Shown here: positions 1-12,263 of the stretch, one piece after another | Numbering within the stretch: the stretch's first letter is position 1 | How the letters are laid out: each line of letters begins with the position of its first letter | From: Lycorma delicatula | Taxonomy: Eukaryota > Arthropoda > Insecta > Hemiptera > Fulgoridae | Length of the DNA stretch: 64,000 nucleotides | NCBI RefSeq assembly: GCF_047948215.1 | Contig: NC_134455.1 | Span: forward strand, 344,434,997-344,498,996 | Reading direction: 5' to 3' | Program-made: the position numbers and the translations under genes | The notes under the pieces: generated by a model | Told to the model about the DNA's origin: nothing | Databases searched by the model: none | What the model saw: only the letters and a program-made list of their open reading frames with translations

Positions 1-1972
1 CGTACAAAGTGTACAAGAACGGGGAAAGGACTGCTCCTTGGGGAACCCCAGCGGCTATTTCTCTGGTAGAGGAAATCGTTTCCCCTACGCGCACGACAAA
101 ATGTCGGTCTAGTAGATATGACCGCATCAGTCTGACATAGCGGTACGGGATCGCCGATCGCGCTAGCTTATAAAGCAGCCCGCTATGCCAAACTTTGTCA
201 AAGGCCTTGGCCACATCCAGAAAAACGGCTGCAGTCACCCGTTTCCTGTTCAGGCCTCCGACAAGGTCATCTATTATTTTTACCAGTTGGAGGGTAGTTG
301 AGTGACCCTCCCTGAACCCAAATTGCTCGGGCCGCACTTCTCCCTCCATGTATCGCCTCAGTTTTTCAAGAAAAATCCTCTCGAACAACTTAGACAATAC
401 CGGTAACAGGGAGATTGGCCTATAATTCCGTGGGAAAAGTAAACTTTTCCCCGGTTTGGGTAAACATACGACTTTGGCCGTTTTCCAACAATTCGGGAAA
501 TATCCAACGTACAAAATGGACGTGAATATCACCGAAATTGCCGTAATCACGGAGGCCGGTATGTTCCGGAATGCACGGGCGCTGATCCCGTCGACACCCG
601 GGGCCTTGTCGGGGCTTGTGGCCTTAATGGCTGCGGAAACTTCCGCTTCAGTGACTTGGTCAATCTCTAGAGGGGCGTCCTCCACCTGTGAGAAATAATC
701 TACAAGAAAGGATTCCACCTCGGTTGTGTGCTCGTCGTTCGGGGAGGGAGGGGGGTTTGGAGTGAACTGCTCCTCCAAGGTATCGGCGAATACCTCGGCC
801 CTCTCCGCCTCCGAGTATGCAAGAAAACCTCGCTGCCCCACAACCGGATGGCGAGGCTTCTTCCCTTCTCGCAGTCTCCTGTTCAACCTGAACACCGAGG
901 AGATGTCGTCAGAGACCGAGGCGAGGTATTCGTTCCACGAATCCTCTCGATGGCTTTTTAGCAGTTGTTTTACCCTGTCCGTTTGATTATAAAAGGCCCG
1001 CTTATCGGCGGGGGACAGGGTGATTCGATATCTCCTCCTCAATCGTCGTTTCTCCGTTATGGCTTCGGAGATATGAGGAGGGAGGTCGTTTCGAACAACT
1101 GCTCGAGTCTTGGCCGATGAGCTGCCTGCCAGGGCCTCGGTCATTGACGACGTGACGCGCCCGACAGTGTCGTCGATTTCCTCCGGGGTGTTCAGGAGCT
1201 CAGGATTTACCGGCCTGTACTCCCGCTGGAGGGTTTCGTAGAACCTTTTCCAGTTAACTGACCTTCGGGGTATAGGCGGGGGATCTCGGCCACCCCCTGC
1301 CTGACCTAGTTCCAACAGGACAGGGGAATGGTCCGAGCTGAGGTCTTCTATCGTTTCAATCATGAATGGGAGGGTACCCCCCTTCATGACTGCGATATCC
1401 AGCACGTCAGGCCTAGATCTGCCTGAGCGATGCACGAACGTGGGCACCTCAGGGCCTACGACGACCAAGCGGCGGGCTCTCGCCCTTTCGTACAGCAATC
1501 TGCCATTTGGATTTGTCAGATTGCTGTTCCATGACACGTGTTTGGCATTGAGGTCGCCCATGAGTATCATGGGCCCATCCCAATTTTCCAGCACGGCATC
1601 CAGATCTGCGCCGGTTACCGCGTCGTTCGGCTTGCTATAAGCCGAAACCAGCCGATACACCGTGCCCAGATGCTCCACATGCACACACGTTTGCTCCATC
1701 ACGTTTGTATGAAGAACAACGCGCGTATGCATGTGGCGTCTGTGGACTAAAACCGCAGTTCCTCCAGAGGAGTGAGATCCGGGTCGAACTGGCCTATCCG
1801 TCCTATATGTAAAATAGTTCCGAAGGGTCAGTTGCTTGTTCGGGTTCAAGCACGTCTCAGACAACAGTATCACGTCTATCAGTAGATCCTCGGCCAGACG
1901 GCATAGTTCCTCCTTCCGGCCTACTACTGAGTTGGCGTTCCACTGCAAGAGTCTGAGGGTGGGCCTAACCAT
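1..1972 (-). CDS. E1 ORF2 (endonuclease-reverse transcriptase), partial: C-terminus outside window
   Basis: This is the ORF2 reading frame of E1, starting at the ATG complement 1970-1972, which overlaps the ORF1 stop by 8 nt. The visible part covers the whole APE-type endonuclease and the RT through the B motif (GVPQGAVLSPF), where the window ends. I see no stop or frameshift; a Met-to-Leu change relative to the other copies lies in SPFMYT near the left edge. It probably codes a normal ORF2 protein, but without an intact ORF1 or 5' UTR this copy is not autonomous. Confidence 0.85.
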   Translation of the reverse strand, partial: MVRPTLRLLQWNANSVVGRKEELCRLAEDLLIDVILLSETCLNPNKQLTLRNYFTYRTDRPVRPGSHSSGGTAVLVHRRHMHTRVVLHTNVMEQTCVHVEHLGTVYRLVSAYSKPNDAVTGADLDAVLENWDGPMILMGDLNAKHVSWNSNLTNPNGRLLYERARARRLVVVGPEVPTFVHRSGRSRPDVLDIAVMKGGTLPFMIETIEDLSSDHSPVLLELGQAGGGRDPPPIPRRSVNWKRFYETLQREYRPVNPELLNTPEEIDDTVGRVTSSMTEALAGSSSAKTRAVVRNDLPPHISEAITEKRRLRRRYRITLSPADKRAFYNQTDRVKQLLKSHREDSWNEYLASVSDDISSVFRLNRRLREGKKPRHPVVGQRGFLAYSEAERAEVFADTLEEQFTPNPPPSPNDEHTTEVESFLVDYFSQVEDAPLEIDQVTEAEVSAAIKATSPDKAPGVDGISARAFRNIPASVITAISVIFTSILYVGYFPNCWKTAKVVCLPKPGKSLLFPRNYRPISLLPVLSKLFERIFLEKLRRYMEGEVRPEQFGFREGHSTTLQLVKIIDDLVGGLNRKRVTAAVFLDVAKAFDKVWHSGLLYKLARSAIPYRYVRLMRSYLLDRHFVVRVGETISSTREIAAGVPQGAVLSPFLYTLY

Positions 1973-3044
1973 ACCTGGACAGTACAGTCATGAGGCACTC
2001 TATTAAGGACTGAATACAGTCCTTGAGAGATTTTGCCTGGAGCAGGCGTGGCAAAACCATCATGATATCTGGCAGGATATCCTTCACTGTCATCTGCGAC
2101 AGGAAGTCCCTGCCAGTGGTCTCCAACGGGGTAGCCGGTTTCGGATTGCCGCTGGGGGTGCCTTTTGGCGCGGCCGCCCTTTTGGTGGGGCGCGGGGCCA
2201 CTGGGGCCGCGGTGTTTTTAACAGCCTGCTTGGCCTTCCCAGCCGGAGCAGGCTTTGCCTTTCCCGTCGAGGAAGGCTTGGCCTTCTTCGCCGGGGCCGG
2301 CTTTGTCGCCGCCTTTTGTTTTACCACCTTCTTGGTGGTCGCCGCCGGTTTTGGCTTGGCGGGTGTTGGGGAGGGTACCTCCCCGTTTTTCACCACCGCC
2401 TTGGCCACAGGTGCCGGCACCTCCGGTTTGGGGGCTGATATTCCCCCACCGGCAACACGGGCCCAGCTGCGGCCGTCTAAAGTCGCGGGCTTTTTAAGTC
2501 CCTTGACTTTATTTGTCTGCTCCTTGTAATAGGGGCAGCCCCTGTAATTGGCCGGATGTGGCCCCTTACAATTGACGCATGAGGCTGGTTCCTCACGCGG
2601 CTTGACGCAGGCAGAAGTGTCGTGGTTTCCACCACACTTCACGCATTGCTGGGCCCTCTGGCAATAGTTTGAAGAGTGCCCAAATTTTTGGCATCTGTGG
2701 CACTGGGGCGGCCCCCCTCGTGACACAAATGCAGTCACTGAGACCTTGCAATAAAAAATATTGCTGAGGTCATAAATTTTTCTCGCGCTTGGGGTCCTTT
2801 TCAGGGCCACTAGGCAGGTCGGGGTTTCCCGACCGTCCCTCGTGAGGAGCTTCTTGACAGAAGTCACCTCAAAATCAAGGGAGGTCAGTTCCTCCTTTAC
2901 TTCTTCCGGGGCAGCCCCATAGGGGATCCCCCGTATAACTACCTTCAGCTCCCTATCCTTCGGCAGCTGAAAGGAGTGAAAGGCGATTCCCTTTGAGTGC
3001 AGGAAACTCTGCACCGCCCGGTAATCTGCCTCGCTGCCCAGCTG
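1965..3044 (-). CDS. E1 ORF1 (Gag-like, zinc knuckles), 5'-truncated
   Basis: C-terminal 359 residues of ORF1, open to the truncation point at 3044; the first ATG left in frame is at 3014. It retains the RRM-like segment, three CCHC knuckles, the Lys/Ala/Pro-rich tail and the C-terminal helix. The segment after the RRM-like start reads EVKEELTSLDFEV, as in E5 and unlike E2/E3 (EIREELTSLGYEV), marking a sequence subtype. Without its N-terminus it is unlikely to be functional. Confidence 0.88.
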   Translation of the reverse strand, partial: QLGSEADYRAVQSFLHSKGIAFHSFQLPKDRELKVVIRGIPYGAAPEEVKEELTSLDFEVTSVKKLLTRDGRETPTCLVALKRTPSARKIYDLSNIFYCKVSVTAFVSRGGPPQCHRCQKFGHSSNYCQRAQQCVKCGGNHDTSACVKPREEPASCVNCKGPHPANYRGCPYYKEQTNKVKGLKKPATLDGRSWARVAGGGISAPKPEVPAPVAKAVVKNGEVPSPTPAKPKPAATTKKVVKQKAATKPAPAKKAKPSSTGKAKPAPAGKAKQAVKNTAAPVAPRPTKRAAAPKGTPSGNPKPATPLETTGRDFLSQMTVKDILPDIMMVLPRLLQAKSLKDCIQSLIECLMTVLSRYG

Positions 3045-3569
<525 letters not shown>

Positions 3570-3606
3570 GCGGTCACCGTTCCCGCTGGTCTACGAATAT
3601 TAAAAC

Positions 3607-3622
3607 GGCCCTTTTAAGGGCC
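3607..3622 (+). terminator. Histone mRNA 3' stem-loop, H4 unit 1
   Basis: GGCCCTTTTAAGGGCC forms the 6-bp stem and UUUA loop bound by SLBP, the signal for non-polyadenylated 3' end formation. GAGGTT follows 13 nt downstream, a candidate U7 snRNA-binding histone downstream element. Confidence 0.95.
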
Positions 3623-4469
3623 ACCCACCAACCAAGAGGTTAATAAAATAGTAGTCTTATCTTTATGTGTAAATCATCATCAACTAAGAAGAAGAATTAA
3701 TTTGATGATACAATTTACTTTTACCTTACCTGTGAGATAAAATATTTGTTTGACTGGCAGCAAAAGAGAGAGAGAGAGAAAAAAAGAAGTATATATATGT
3801 ATGATGATTGATGATGTGTGTGTGTGTACTTTTTTTTTTACTTTTAAGATTTAAAATGAATTAATCCGCGTGTAGGTTTTTTATATCCATGTGGATCGTC
3901 GTCAGAACACTACTTACTACTAAGGAAGAGAGAGAAATTTACAATAACTACTACATTTTGTACTTGTGTTTGTTGTTGAGCTTACGAAAATTGAAGAAGG
4001 AAGGTACACAAGCAATACAACTTCTTAGTTAGTTAGTAGTAGTAGTAGTAGTAGTATACTGTACGATGTGTTGTTGTTAACTTCCCATTCAATATAATAT
4101 GATTGATTGATTTTCTTCTTTTTTTTTTTTTTTGTATTCATTCCCTTGGACGGACCGGCCGGTGTGAACGGTGATTAAAAATAAATAGCATGCCGCATTC
4201 GTGCATATATATATATATATATATGTTTGGGACCTCAACAGGTTCGTAGCGGTTAAAAAGTACGTTCTCACCAGGACCTACCTTACAACCTCTATTATTA
4301 TACTAACTATGTATGTAGGGGGGAAATTAATTTAAATGTGTATGTATTATTTATATGTATGTATCCACATCCACCCAACTGTGTGTTGTTTTACTTTAAA
4401 AGAATTTAATCATCATTTATGCACGCCAGTTCAACAAGCCTTTTTTTTTTAAACCTTTTCAAACATGGT

Positions 4470-4485
4470 GGCCCTTAAAAGGGCC
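4470..4485 (-). terminator. Histone mRNA 3' stem-loop, H2A unit 1
   Basis: On the minus strand reads GGCCCTTTTAAGGGCC, 57 nt after the H2A stop. The downstream element here is AAGGTT (12 nt beyond), one base off the GAGGTT seen after the other histones. Confidence 0.95.
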
Positions 4486-4542
4486 GTTTTAATTTGTCTG
4501 ACGATTGTTTGTGAAGTATCGGACCGGTGATTAGAGCGCTTC

Positions 4543-5351
<809 letters not shown>

Positions 5352-5723
5352 ATGCCACCTAAGACCAGCGGTAAAGCGGCCAAGAAGGCCGGCAAGGCGC
5401 AAAAGAACATCGCCAAGGGAGACAAGAAAAAGAAACGCAAGAGGAAGGAAAGCTACGCGGTGTACATCTACAAAGTGTTGAAGCAGGTCCATCCTGACAC
5501 CGGCATCTCCTCTAAGGCGATGAGCATCATGAACAGCTTCGTTAACGATATATTCGAGCGCATCGCGGCCGAGGCTTCCAGGCTCGCCCACTACAACAAG
5601 CGGTCCACAATCACCAGCAGGGAGATCCAGACCGCCGTACGGCTTCTGTTGCCCGGTGAATTGGCCAAACACGCTGTCAGCGAAGGCACCAAGGCCGTAA
5701 CCAAATACACGAGCTCTAAGTAA
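5352..5723 (+). CDS. H2B: Histone H2B (unit 1)
   Basis: 123-residue H2B with a lysine-rich tail ([19 protein letters not shown]), the [27 protein letters not shown] segment entering the histone fold, and the C-terminal helix ending AVTKYTSSK, which contains the conserved ubiquitylated lysine. Forms the H2A-H2B dimer. Intronless and divergent from H2A, in the same direction as H1. The 3' stem-loop begins 44 nt after the last codon. All five copies encode the same protein. Confidence 0.99.
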   Translation: MPPKTSGKAAKKAGKAQKNIAKGDKKKKRKRKESYAVYIYKVLKQVHPDTGISSKAMSIMNSFVNDIFERIAAEASRLAHYNKRSTITSREIQTAVRLLLPGELAKHAVSEGTKAVTKYTSSK

Positions 5724-5766
5724 GCGGATGGAGCTGGTTACAATAGGCCATGTACTAAATATAAAC

Positions 5767-5782
5767 GGCCCTTTTAAGGGCC
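5767..5782 (+). terminator. Histone mRNA 3' stem-loop, H2B unit 1
   Basis: GGCCCTTTTAAGGGCC with GAGGTT 14 nt downstream. Confidence 0.95.
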
Positions 5783-6529
5783 ACCACATTATAATTGAGG
5801 TTAAAAACATTTTGGTTCTTTGCTTATTGTACAGGCATATAAATTGCTTTTTTATGTACATAAATAATAAAATGTATGTACTCCGTAACACGAGATATGT
5901 AAATAGAAAAAGAAAAAACATTTTCCTTACCTTACTATTGCAGTTTTCCTTTAAGGTAAAAAAAAAAAAATGAACAAATGTGTAAGTGTAATTAAAACGC
6001 TTCGTTACCATGGTTTCAGGGGGGGGAGGGAAATTCACACATCTTGCCCAAAGCAAAGAACGCAACAAATAATGTTTTTAACCTCAATTATAATTTGCGA
6101 AAAAAATTTATTTTCTGGCGCCGGCCTACGTTGCAGTTGTTGACTCAAAATGAAGAAATTGCATGTATACTGAGCTATCTGGAAAAAAATGTTGATATCG
6201 GCAGGCATTATACCGCACCAACAACTCAAACACCCCCCACCGCCCGCTATCCGCGAAAAAAAAAACCGCCGCAAACCAGAAAATCATTTCACTTGACATA
6301 TTATTATTACTTACCCATCACACACACACACACAGGGAATGACCTTGAGGTAGGGGCGGTTGTCGAGTGAGTGGTAGCGCGTGCGCGCCATTGCACAAAA
6401 TACACACTAACAAACGGGATGATAGATTCCGGTTACTTTTCAAAATCCAACTAACTACTACTGCTCCTCCTCCTCCTCCTCCTCCTCTTCTTCTTCTTTC
6501 TTCACCGCCTACTACTACTACTACTACTG

Positions 6530-6582
<53 letters not shown>

Positions 6583-7579
6583 GCTACTCATCTTCATCAT
6601 AATACTGTTTCATTTTTTTTTTTTTTTGTGTTTTGCAAGCCGTTACTTACATAACGGCAAAGCATAGCTGATTTTCTAATAATTAGACTGCTTTCCTGAA
6701 TTTAGATTAATCGATTTCCTGAACTTGTACATTAAAAGAGAGATTGATTACTGATGTGTAAAACAAAAACAAAAAAAATCGTAAAAAATAACTTTAATTA
6801 CATACAAATTGATCTATTTATCAAATAAATTCAATTTAAGTGCTCGTATAATAGAAGTGACCATAAATGTTCCGCTAAGTTTTCATTTTATTTACTTTCC
6901 ATGAAACCTGGCATAGACTCGCGTGGATGGGGCAATTCGCTGGTTGGTAAAGGGGTTTGGGGTCAATATCTGCATGTGGTGGGGCACATAATTTCCTTTG
7001 GGTAAATTAAACAAAAAAAAAAAAATTCAACCGACCAGAATTTATATTATAAAATGGAGTTTTTTATTTTGTAAGATTTTTTAATATACTATCTTTCTCC
7101 AATATTCAAGAATAACCAACCAATGCTAGGAGAAAGTGAATAAAAACAACTTTGTTGTCATCACGTCGTTTCTTCTTCTTTTTTTTTTTTTTTCAGCGTT
7201 AATATTTTTAACACATTTCACAATAAATGGCGTTAATTTGCGTGATATATATATATAATTGAAATATACCATTAACCGCTTTCATTTCACAACCGTCTTG
7301 TTTATGTCGCAGAGAACCCGGTTTAATTATGGTGAAAGCGATGAAGGCGCTGTATGCATAATTAGATTTAGGAAAATCTAATAAATATCAACCAACAAAA
7401 AAAAAGGTTATAAAAATTTATCCTAATGTGATATAGTATTTCAATAAATAATTTTCATTTTTTCTTTCCAGGATATAAGAAAACGTTTCCACAACACCGC
7501 TAAAGATAATTAGATGAGATTTTCAGGGTACAACAACCACGTTACAATACAACCCAACATGAGACATATTATTTAGCCT

Positions 7580-7580
<1 letters not shown>

Positions 7581-7627
<47 letters not shown>

Positions 7628-7652
7628 GTGAGTGAGTGAGTGAGTGAGTGAG
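7581..7652. repeat. AG / GTGA microsatellite (unit 1)
   Basis: AG dinucleotide run followed by GTGA tetramers. The AG run length differs between units: about 44 nt here, 62 in units 2 and 3, 74 in unit 4, 40 in unit 5. Confidence 0.9.
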
Positions 7653-7793
7653 AAAGAACGACCGAGTGAGTGAATGCCTGCGGTAGGTAGGGGCGGTCTT
7701 CTTATTATTTACTTTTTTTCTTATTAAATTACATTTTATGATTTTATACTCCATGCAACGGCGAAATCTCCGAGTATCGGAACAAATGAAATC

Positions 7794-7794
<1 letters not shown>

Positions 7795-7884
<90 letters not shown>
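7795..7884. repeat. GATA microsatellite (unit 1)
   Basis: Uninterrupted GATA repeats of about 90 nt. Equivalent tracts are at 22566-22655, 37375-37464, 50174-50252 and 61746-61800; the last two are shorter. Confidence 0.92.
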
Positions 7885-7885
<1 letters not shown>

Positions 7886-8327
7886 GTATATATAAAAAGA
7901 CAAAAAAAATAAATAATAATAATAATAAATAAAATTTCAACGGCTATTTCAATGAAATTCGGATCTTCGGTCGCATTTTTCCAAATGTACTTGGTGGCGG
8001 CGTAGTTATACGTATACAACCTGAAGTGAATGTACCTTAAAATTACCGTACGGAAGGGGTCCGGGTACACTTAACTCTTGTTAACGTGAACGAAAACCGC
8101 GCGACCGACCGATCTTTAATTAAACGTGTATTAAATGTACGCGGACAGCGAAAAAAAGAAAACACAAACTTAATGCAAAAGTGATTCGCGTCCGGTCGGT
8201 TAAGAGAGGCGGCCCGAATTTTTTTTTGGTTTTTTTTTTCTTTTCTTTCCCTCCCCGACGCTTTTTATTCGTAAGACATTAAGCCATTAACCTGTGCCCG
8301 TAAGCCTGCGCATGTACGTGTGTATGT

Positions 8328-8367
<40 letters not shown>

Positions 8368-9249
8368 GAGTGGGGCAGAAACCACCGGTTATATGTTTTG
8401 TATTTATGCAGAATTGTTGTATGTACGTTTTTTGTTTTGTTTTTTTTTTTTTTTTAATTTGGATTTATATCTTTTTTGTTTTTCTTTCCAGCGCTCCTGT
8501 TAACGTCAAACACGTCCAAACGTCTACACGTCTACAATCGTATGCTTGCATATCGCGCGTTGTGCAAACGGGTCGGCCGGCAGGAGTCTCTCTCTTCACT
8601 TCAGGCTAACGCAAAGCGTACGTATAATTCGAGCTACTTTATTTTTATCCCACTCTTATTTTCCCCCAACGGTTGATGTTATAGAAAAACTGAAAGTTAC
8701 CGTACGACCGTCATTAGTTTATATCCGTCAGATTAATAATAATCGCATAGAATCCGATGAAAACTATTACTGTGTATGAAAACAGTGATGGGGATGTTGT
8801 CTAACCGTCGTACTTTGACGCTCGGACATATACATCGCAAAAAGATTGAATTCGCACACGTATCGTCGCAAAAACGAATCGAAAGAAACAACGGGATGTT
8901 TAACTTGGACGCGGGTGCTATATACAAATATTGCCACCGGTATTTACGATTTTTAAACGGTTTTACGGCGGTGCGACCACGCCGGTTCGGGATGTGTCCG
9001 GGATTTCGGTACCATTTAAGCTCCCGTACGGGCTGAAATCTAACGTTTAGCTCGTCACTACTGCAGCCCGGAATGTCGTTTACGAAACCGAACCGTGTAC
9101 GTCGATAAAGATCGCAAGTTAAAGGAGAAAACGCGCGCCGAACGAACGGTGTAAGCACGATTCAGTGATGGCCGGGGTGACGTGCTAGCAGCCAAAGTCG
9201 CTGCTCCCTTTAAAGTCCGCCAAACTAACGTATATAGTAATAATTTTCC

Positions 9250-9343
9250 ATTGGCTTTAGGTTTACGGGATATATACCGTTTCATACCAGCGTTATCATC
9301 CGATCCGCACAACAGCAACAGCAGCAGCATCATCATCATCATC
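9250..9343 (+). promoter_or_regulatory. H1 promoter and leader (unit 1)
   Basis: ATTGG (CCAAT box) at 9250-9254 and a TATATACC box at 9271-9278 precede the H1 ATG at 9344, predicting a leader of about 40 nt. No element insertion is seen at H1 in any unit. Confidence 0.65.
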
Positions 9344-9943
9344 ATGTCAGACAGCACCGCTACAGCTTCAGCTCCCGTCGCCACAGCGACAACTCCGGCC
9401 AAGGCAGCTCCAGGGAAAAAGGCGGCATCCAAAGCAGGCGGTTCGAAGAAGCCGAGGTCTAAGCCGGCGCACCCGCCGACAGCCGATATGGTCAACGCGG
9501 CGATCGCCGGTCTCAAAGAGCGCGGCGGATCTTCTCTGCAGGCGATAAAGAAGTACATAGCAGCCAACTACAAGGTAGACGCCGAAAAGTTGGCCCCGTT
9601 CATCAAGAAATATCTGAAAACGGCGGTCGCGGCAGGCGCCCTCACGCAGCCGAAAGGTAAAGGAGCGTCCGGCTCTTTCAAGATATCAGTGAAGGGCGAA
9701 GGCAAAGCCGCCCCGGCTAAGAAACCGTCCGCTCCGAAGCCGAAACCGAAGAAAGCCGCAGCAGCCAGCAAACCGAAGAGCGCTTCTGCGAAGAAGGCGG
9801 CCGCCCCGAAACCGAAGTCTCCATCGAAGGCGAAAAAGGTGTCCAAGCCGCCGACCAAGAAACCAAAGTCTCCGAAGCCGAAGAAGGCAGCAGTGAAGAA
9901 ACCAAAGTCGCCCAAGAAAGCAGCCGCTGGAAAGAAGAAGTAA
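9344..9943 (+). CDS. H1: Linker histone H1 (unit 1)
   Basis: 199-residue linker histone. A short Ala/Thr/Ser-rich N-tail ([11 protein letters not shown]) is followed by the winged-helix globular domain at about residues 42-116 ([20 protein letters not shown] through [12 protein letters not shown]). The long C-tail is Lys/Ala/Pro-rich with repeated SPK motifs ([21 protein letters not shown]), typical CDK sites. It binds nucleosomal linker DNA. The frame is open 54 codons upstream to an ATG at 9182, but the MSDS start follows the predicted TATA start and matches the family, so the extension is rejected. Converges on H3. Identical in all five units. Confidence 0.98.
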   Translation: MSDSTATASAPVATATTPAKAAPGKKAASKAGGSKKPRSKPAHPPTADMVNAAIAGLKERGGSSLQAIKKYIAANYKVDAEKLAPFIKKYLKTAVAAGALTQPKGKGASGSFKISVKGEGKAAPAKKPSAPKPKPKKAAAASKPKSASAKKAAAPKPKSPSKAKKVSKPPTKKPKSPKPKKAAVKKPKSPKKAAAGKKK

Positions 9944-9986
9944 ACAGTAAAATTATTATTTTACTGTACGTAAATTATTAACAAAT

Positions 9987-10002
9987 GGCCCTTTTCAGGG
10001 CC
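9987..10002 (+). terminator. Histone mRNA 3' stem-loop, H1 unit 1
   Basis: GGCCCTTTTCAGGGCC (UUUC loop), with GAGGTT 13 nt downstream. Confidence 0.95.
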
Positions 10003-11051
10003 GCCACCAACGTATGAGGTTTTTTCGTTATACGTGTAAAAATAATATTTTGCCTCATCATGTTTCGGTGCTGTGCCGAGCCAAAGAAAAGTGGGGCGGA
10101 CAAAGATCCCCTCTCTGTCCGTCATTAAATTATCACACGGACGGAACGTGTGGACCGTCCGTAGTATAGTATATCTCTCTCCCCCCCCGGATAGGCATTA
10201 TTTATAATTATACAGGAGAGATTTTTTTTTTGGAACTTTTATATTTTTATTTATTAGTAAATTACACCCCCCCGCACAAACGGGTCGATCTTGTATTATT
10301 TTGTTTTGTGTTATTATACACATACACAAATATTTTCATCTCTCCCATAAAATCCGTATGCCGGGCCGGCGGCATATATATTATGTATGCCGCCATATAT
10401 TATATGTGTGTAGGCGGCGGCTCTCGGCCCCCTTTTTTTTTTTCATACACGGGAGCTTCGAATCCCGGTAATTTTCACACACATCAATCTCTCTCTCTCT
10501 CTCTCTCTCTAACCTTCCCTCCCTCCCTCCCGCCACGCTAACTCCTCCTTCTTTCTCATCGTCCGTCATATATATATGGTGGCAATTGCCTCTGAACTCG
10601 GTGGGTGGTTAAATAAAACAACAAACAGCAAGAAATATATGTATATTATATATATATGAAATTATGACAAACAAAATAAAGAACTTATTATAATATAGGG
10701 GGTGTTGTTGGTTGTGTTTTTTTTCCCCCAAATTCCCACCGAAAGTAACCCTGTCTGTACCTCTAAGTCCAGCCCAGCCAGGCCCTCCTTCTTTGATTGA
10801 AGAAAACAACCCCCAACCCGGTGAAGATAGAAAATTATCATTATTTTACTATACTCTCTCTATCTACTACTATATATATATATATATATGTGTTGGGTTG
10901 TGAATATTGGAATAATTTTTTCTTTGCAGTTTTATATATATGGAAAACAGAATAACATTGGTGGTTTTTTTTTTTTTTCTTTTCTCTTCGGCCGAAAAAA
11001 AAAAAAAAAGAACCAACCACAACATTTAAAAAACCTCGCATTAAAAATTGT

Positions 11052-11067
11052 GGCCCTGAAAAGGGCC
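11052..11067 (-). terminator. Histone mRNA 3' stem-loop, H3 unit 1
   Basis: Minus strand reads GGCCCTTTTCAGGGCC, with GAGGTT 14 nt downstream. Confidence 0.95.
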
Positions 11068-11131
11068 GTTGTAAAGATTTTGAATATGATGGTAGTAGTG
11101 CGCGCGGACCGTACGTATACGCCACCTCAAA

Positions 11132-11780
<649 letters not shown>

Positions 11781-12263
11781 AGGGAGATTCCTTCCTTGGC
11801 TTCTGAAGTGAAAGGACGTGAATTATAGTGTCTCTGTGCAGTGCTACTAGGAACCGGCTTCTGCAGTACTTTATACCTGGATCGACTGGCTACCTGACCG
11901 ACCATGTAGAGGAGTGCTGTTAGGACAACCGCTGTGCCGCACCTGCCTGTATAGCAGGCTATTGTTCTCCATTCAGCTAAGTCTATAATAGATTTTATTT
12001 CTAAAGAACTATTGTATTATGTAAATTGAACTTTGCTAAGTCGTTAATAATACATTTAATAGCCTATACAAATTTTGTATAGGTCTATTGTTAAGCCATA
12101 TAGAATAATTTAATTTTAAATTATTCTATATAAAAGGAAAGACTAACTTTCCATTGTTATTATTATTTCTTGTATATTTTGTTATTTCAGGAAGTGTAGT
12201 TCTAAGAAGTGCTAGTCTAAGTTTTAATTTTAATTTTTAAATTTTGGCTGTATTTTCTCCTTC
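11781..12263 (+). promoter_or_regulatory. E2 5' UTR
   Basis: Begins AGGGAGATTCC. It is AU-rich from about 11980 and ends just before the ORF1 ATG. It differs clearly from the 5' UTR shared by E3 and E5, keeping only short common blocks (start AGGGAG, CCTTGGCTT, GGAAGTGTAGT), so two 5' UTR subfamilies exist. No own promoter is recognised. Confidence 0.7.

Larger units (their letters stand above)
1..3044 (-). mobile_element. E1: 5'-truncated Jockey-like non-LTR retrotransposon, 3' part outside window
   Basis: Minus-strand copy of the same element as E2-E5. The right edge is sharp: element sequence stops at 3044 inside ORF1 (Gln114 of the 472-residue protein) and histone promoter sequence resumes at 3045. 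The 5' UTR and the first 113 ORF1 codons are missing, as expected from incomplete reverse transcription. The junction sits at the predicted H3 start site (H3 box TATTTATT just to the right), one base from the E4 junction. The H3 gene it faces lies left of the window. The 3' end and the duplicated target cannot be seen here. Confidence 0.95.
3570..4542. other. H4-H2A convergent spacer, unit 1
   Basis: 973 bp of AT-rich DNA between convergent 3' ends. Apart from the two stem-loops it holds short GA, TG, GTA and TA microsatellites and a T-run. No convincing gene is seen; the small open frames are low-complexity. Units 1 and 4 are 973 bp here, units 2, 3 and 5 are 975 bp because of one extra TG. 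Confidence 0.85.
5724..9343. other. H2B-H1 spacer, unit 1
   Basis: 3,620 bp with no convincing protein gene. It holds the H2B stem-loop, CCT/CTT and CTA trinucleotide runs (about 6461-6588), long A/T runs, AG repeats 7581-7624 passing into GTGA repeats to about 7652, GATA repeats about 7795-7884, and TA repeats about 8331-8365. From about 8490 to H1 the base composition becomes more balanced and open frames appear on both strands, but these resemble no family I know. A GTAAGA at 8271 and a polypyrimidine-CAG at 8491 look like splice sites. Confidence 0.75.
9944..11131. other. H1-H3 convergent spacer, unit 1
   Basis: 1,188 bp between convergent H1 and H3 3' ends, with the same length in units 1-4. 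It holds both stem-loops, CT repeats near 10492-10510, TA runs, and T-run/A-run pairs near 10966-10998. No gene is supported. Confidence 0.85.

Noticed and set aside
7795..7884. GATA repeat array as a CRISPR-like or functional array
   Set aside because: Plain tetranucleotide microsatellite without spacers; eukaryotic context.
7569..8070. Frames rich in IYLS and SLSLS in the H2B-H1 spacer
   Set aside because: Translations of GATA and AG microsatellites.
8733..9158. 141-codon minus-strand frame upstream of H1, identical in all units
   Set aside because: The noncoding spacer around it is equally identical, so conservation is no evidence; no recognisable domain; overlaps the H1 promoter side.
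9182..9343. 54-residue N-terminal extension of H1
   Set aside because: Lies upstream of the CCAAT/TATA elements and of the usual MSD-type start; includes a His/Ile low-complexity run.
11781..11960. HDV-like self-cleaving ribozyme at the element 5' end (as in R2)
   Set aside because: Searched by eye for a 7-bp P1 partner of the GGGAGG start and the nested pseudoknot; none convincing in E2, E3 or E5.
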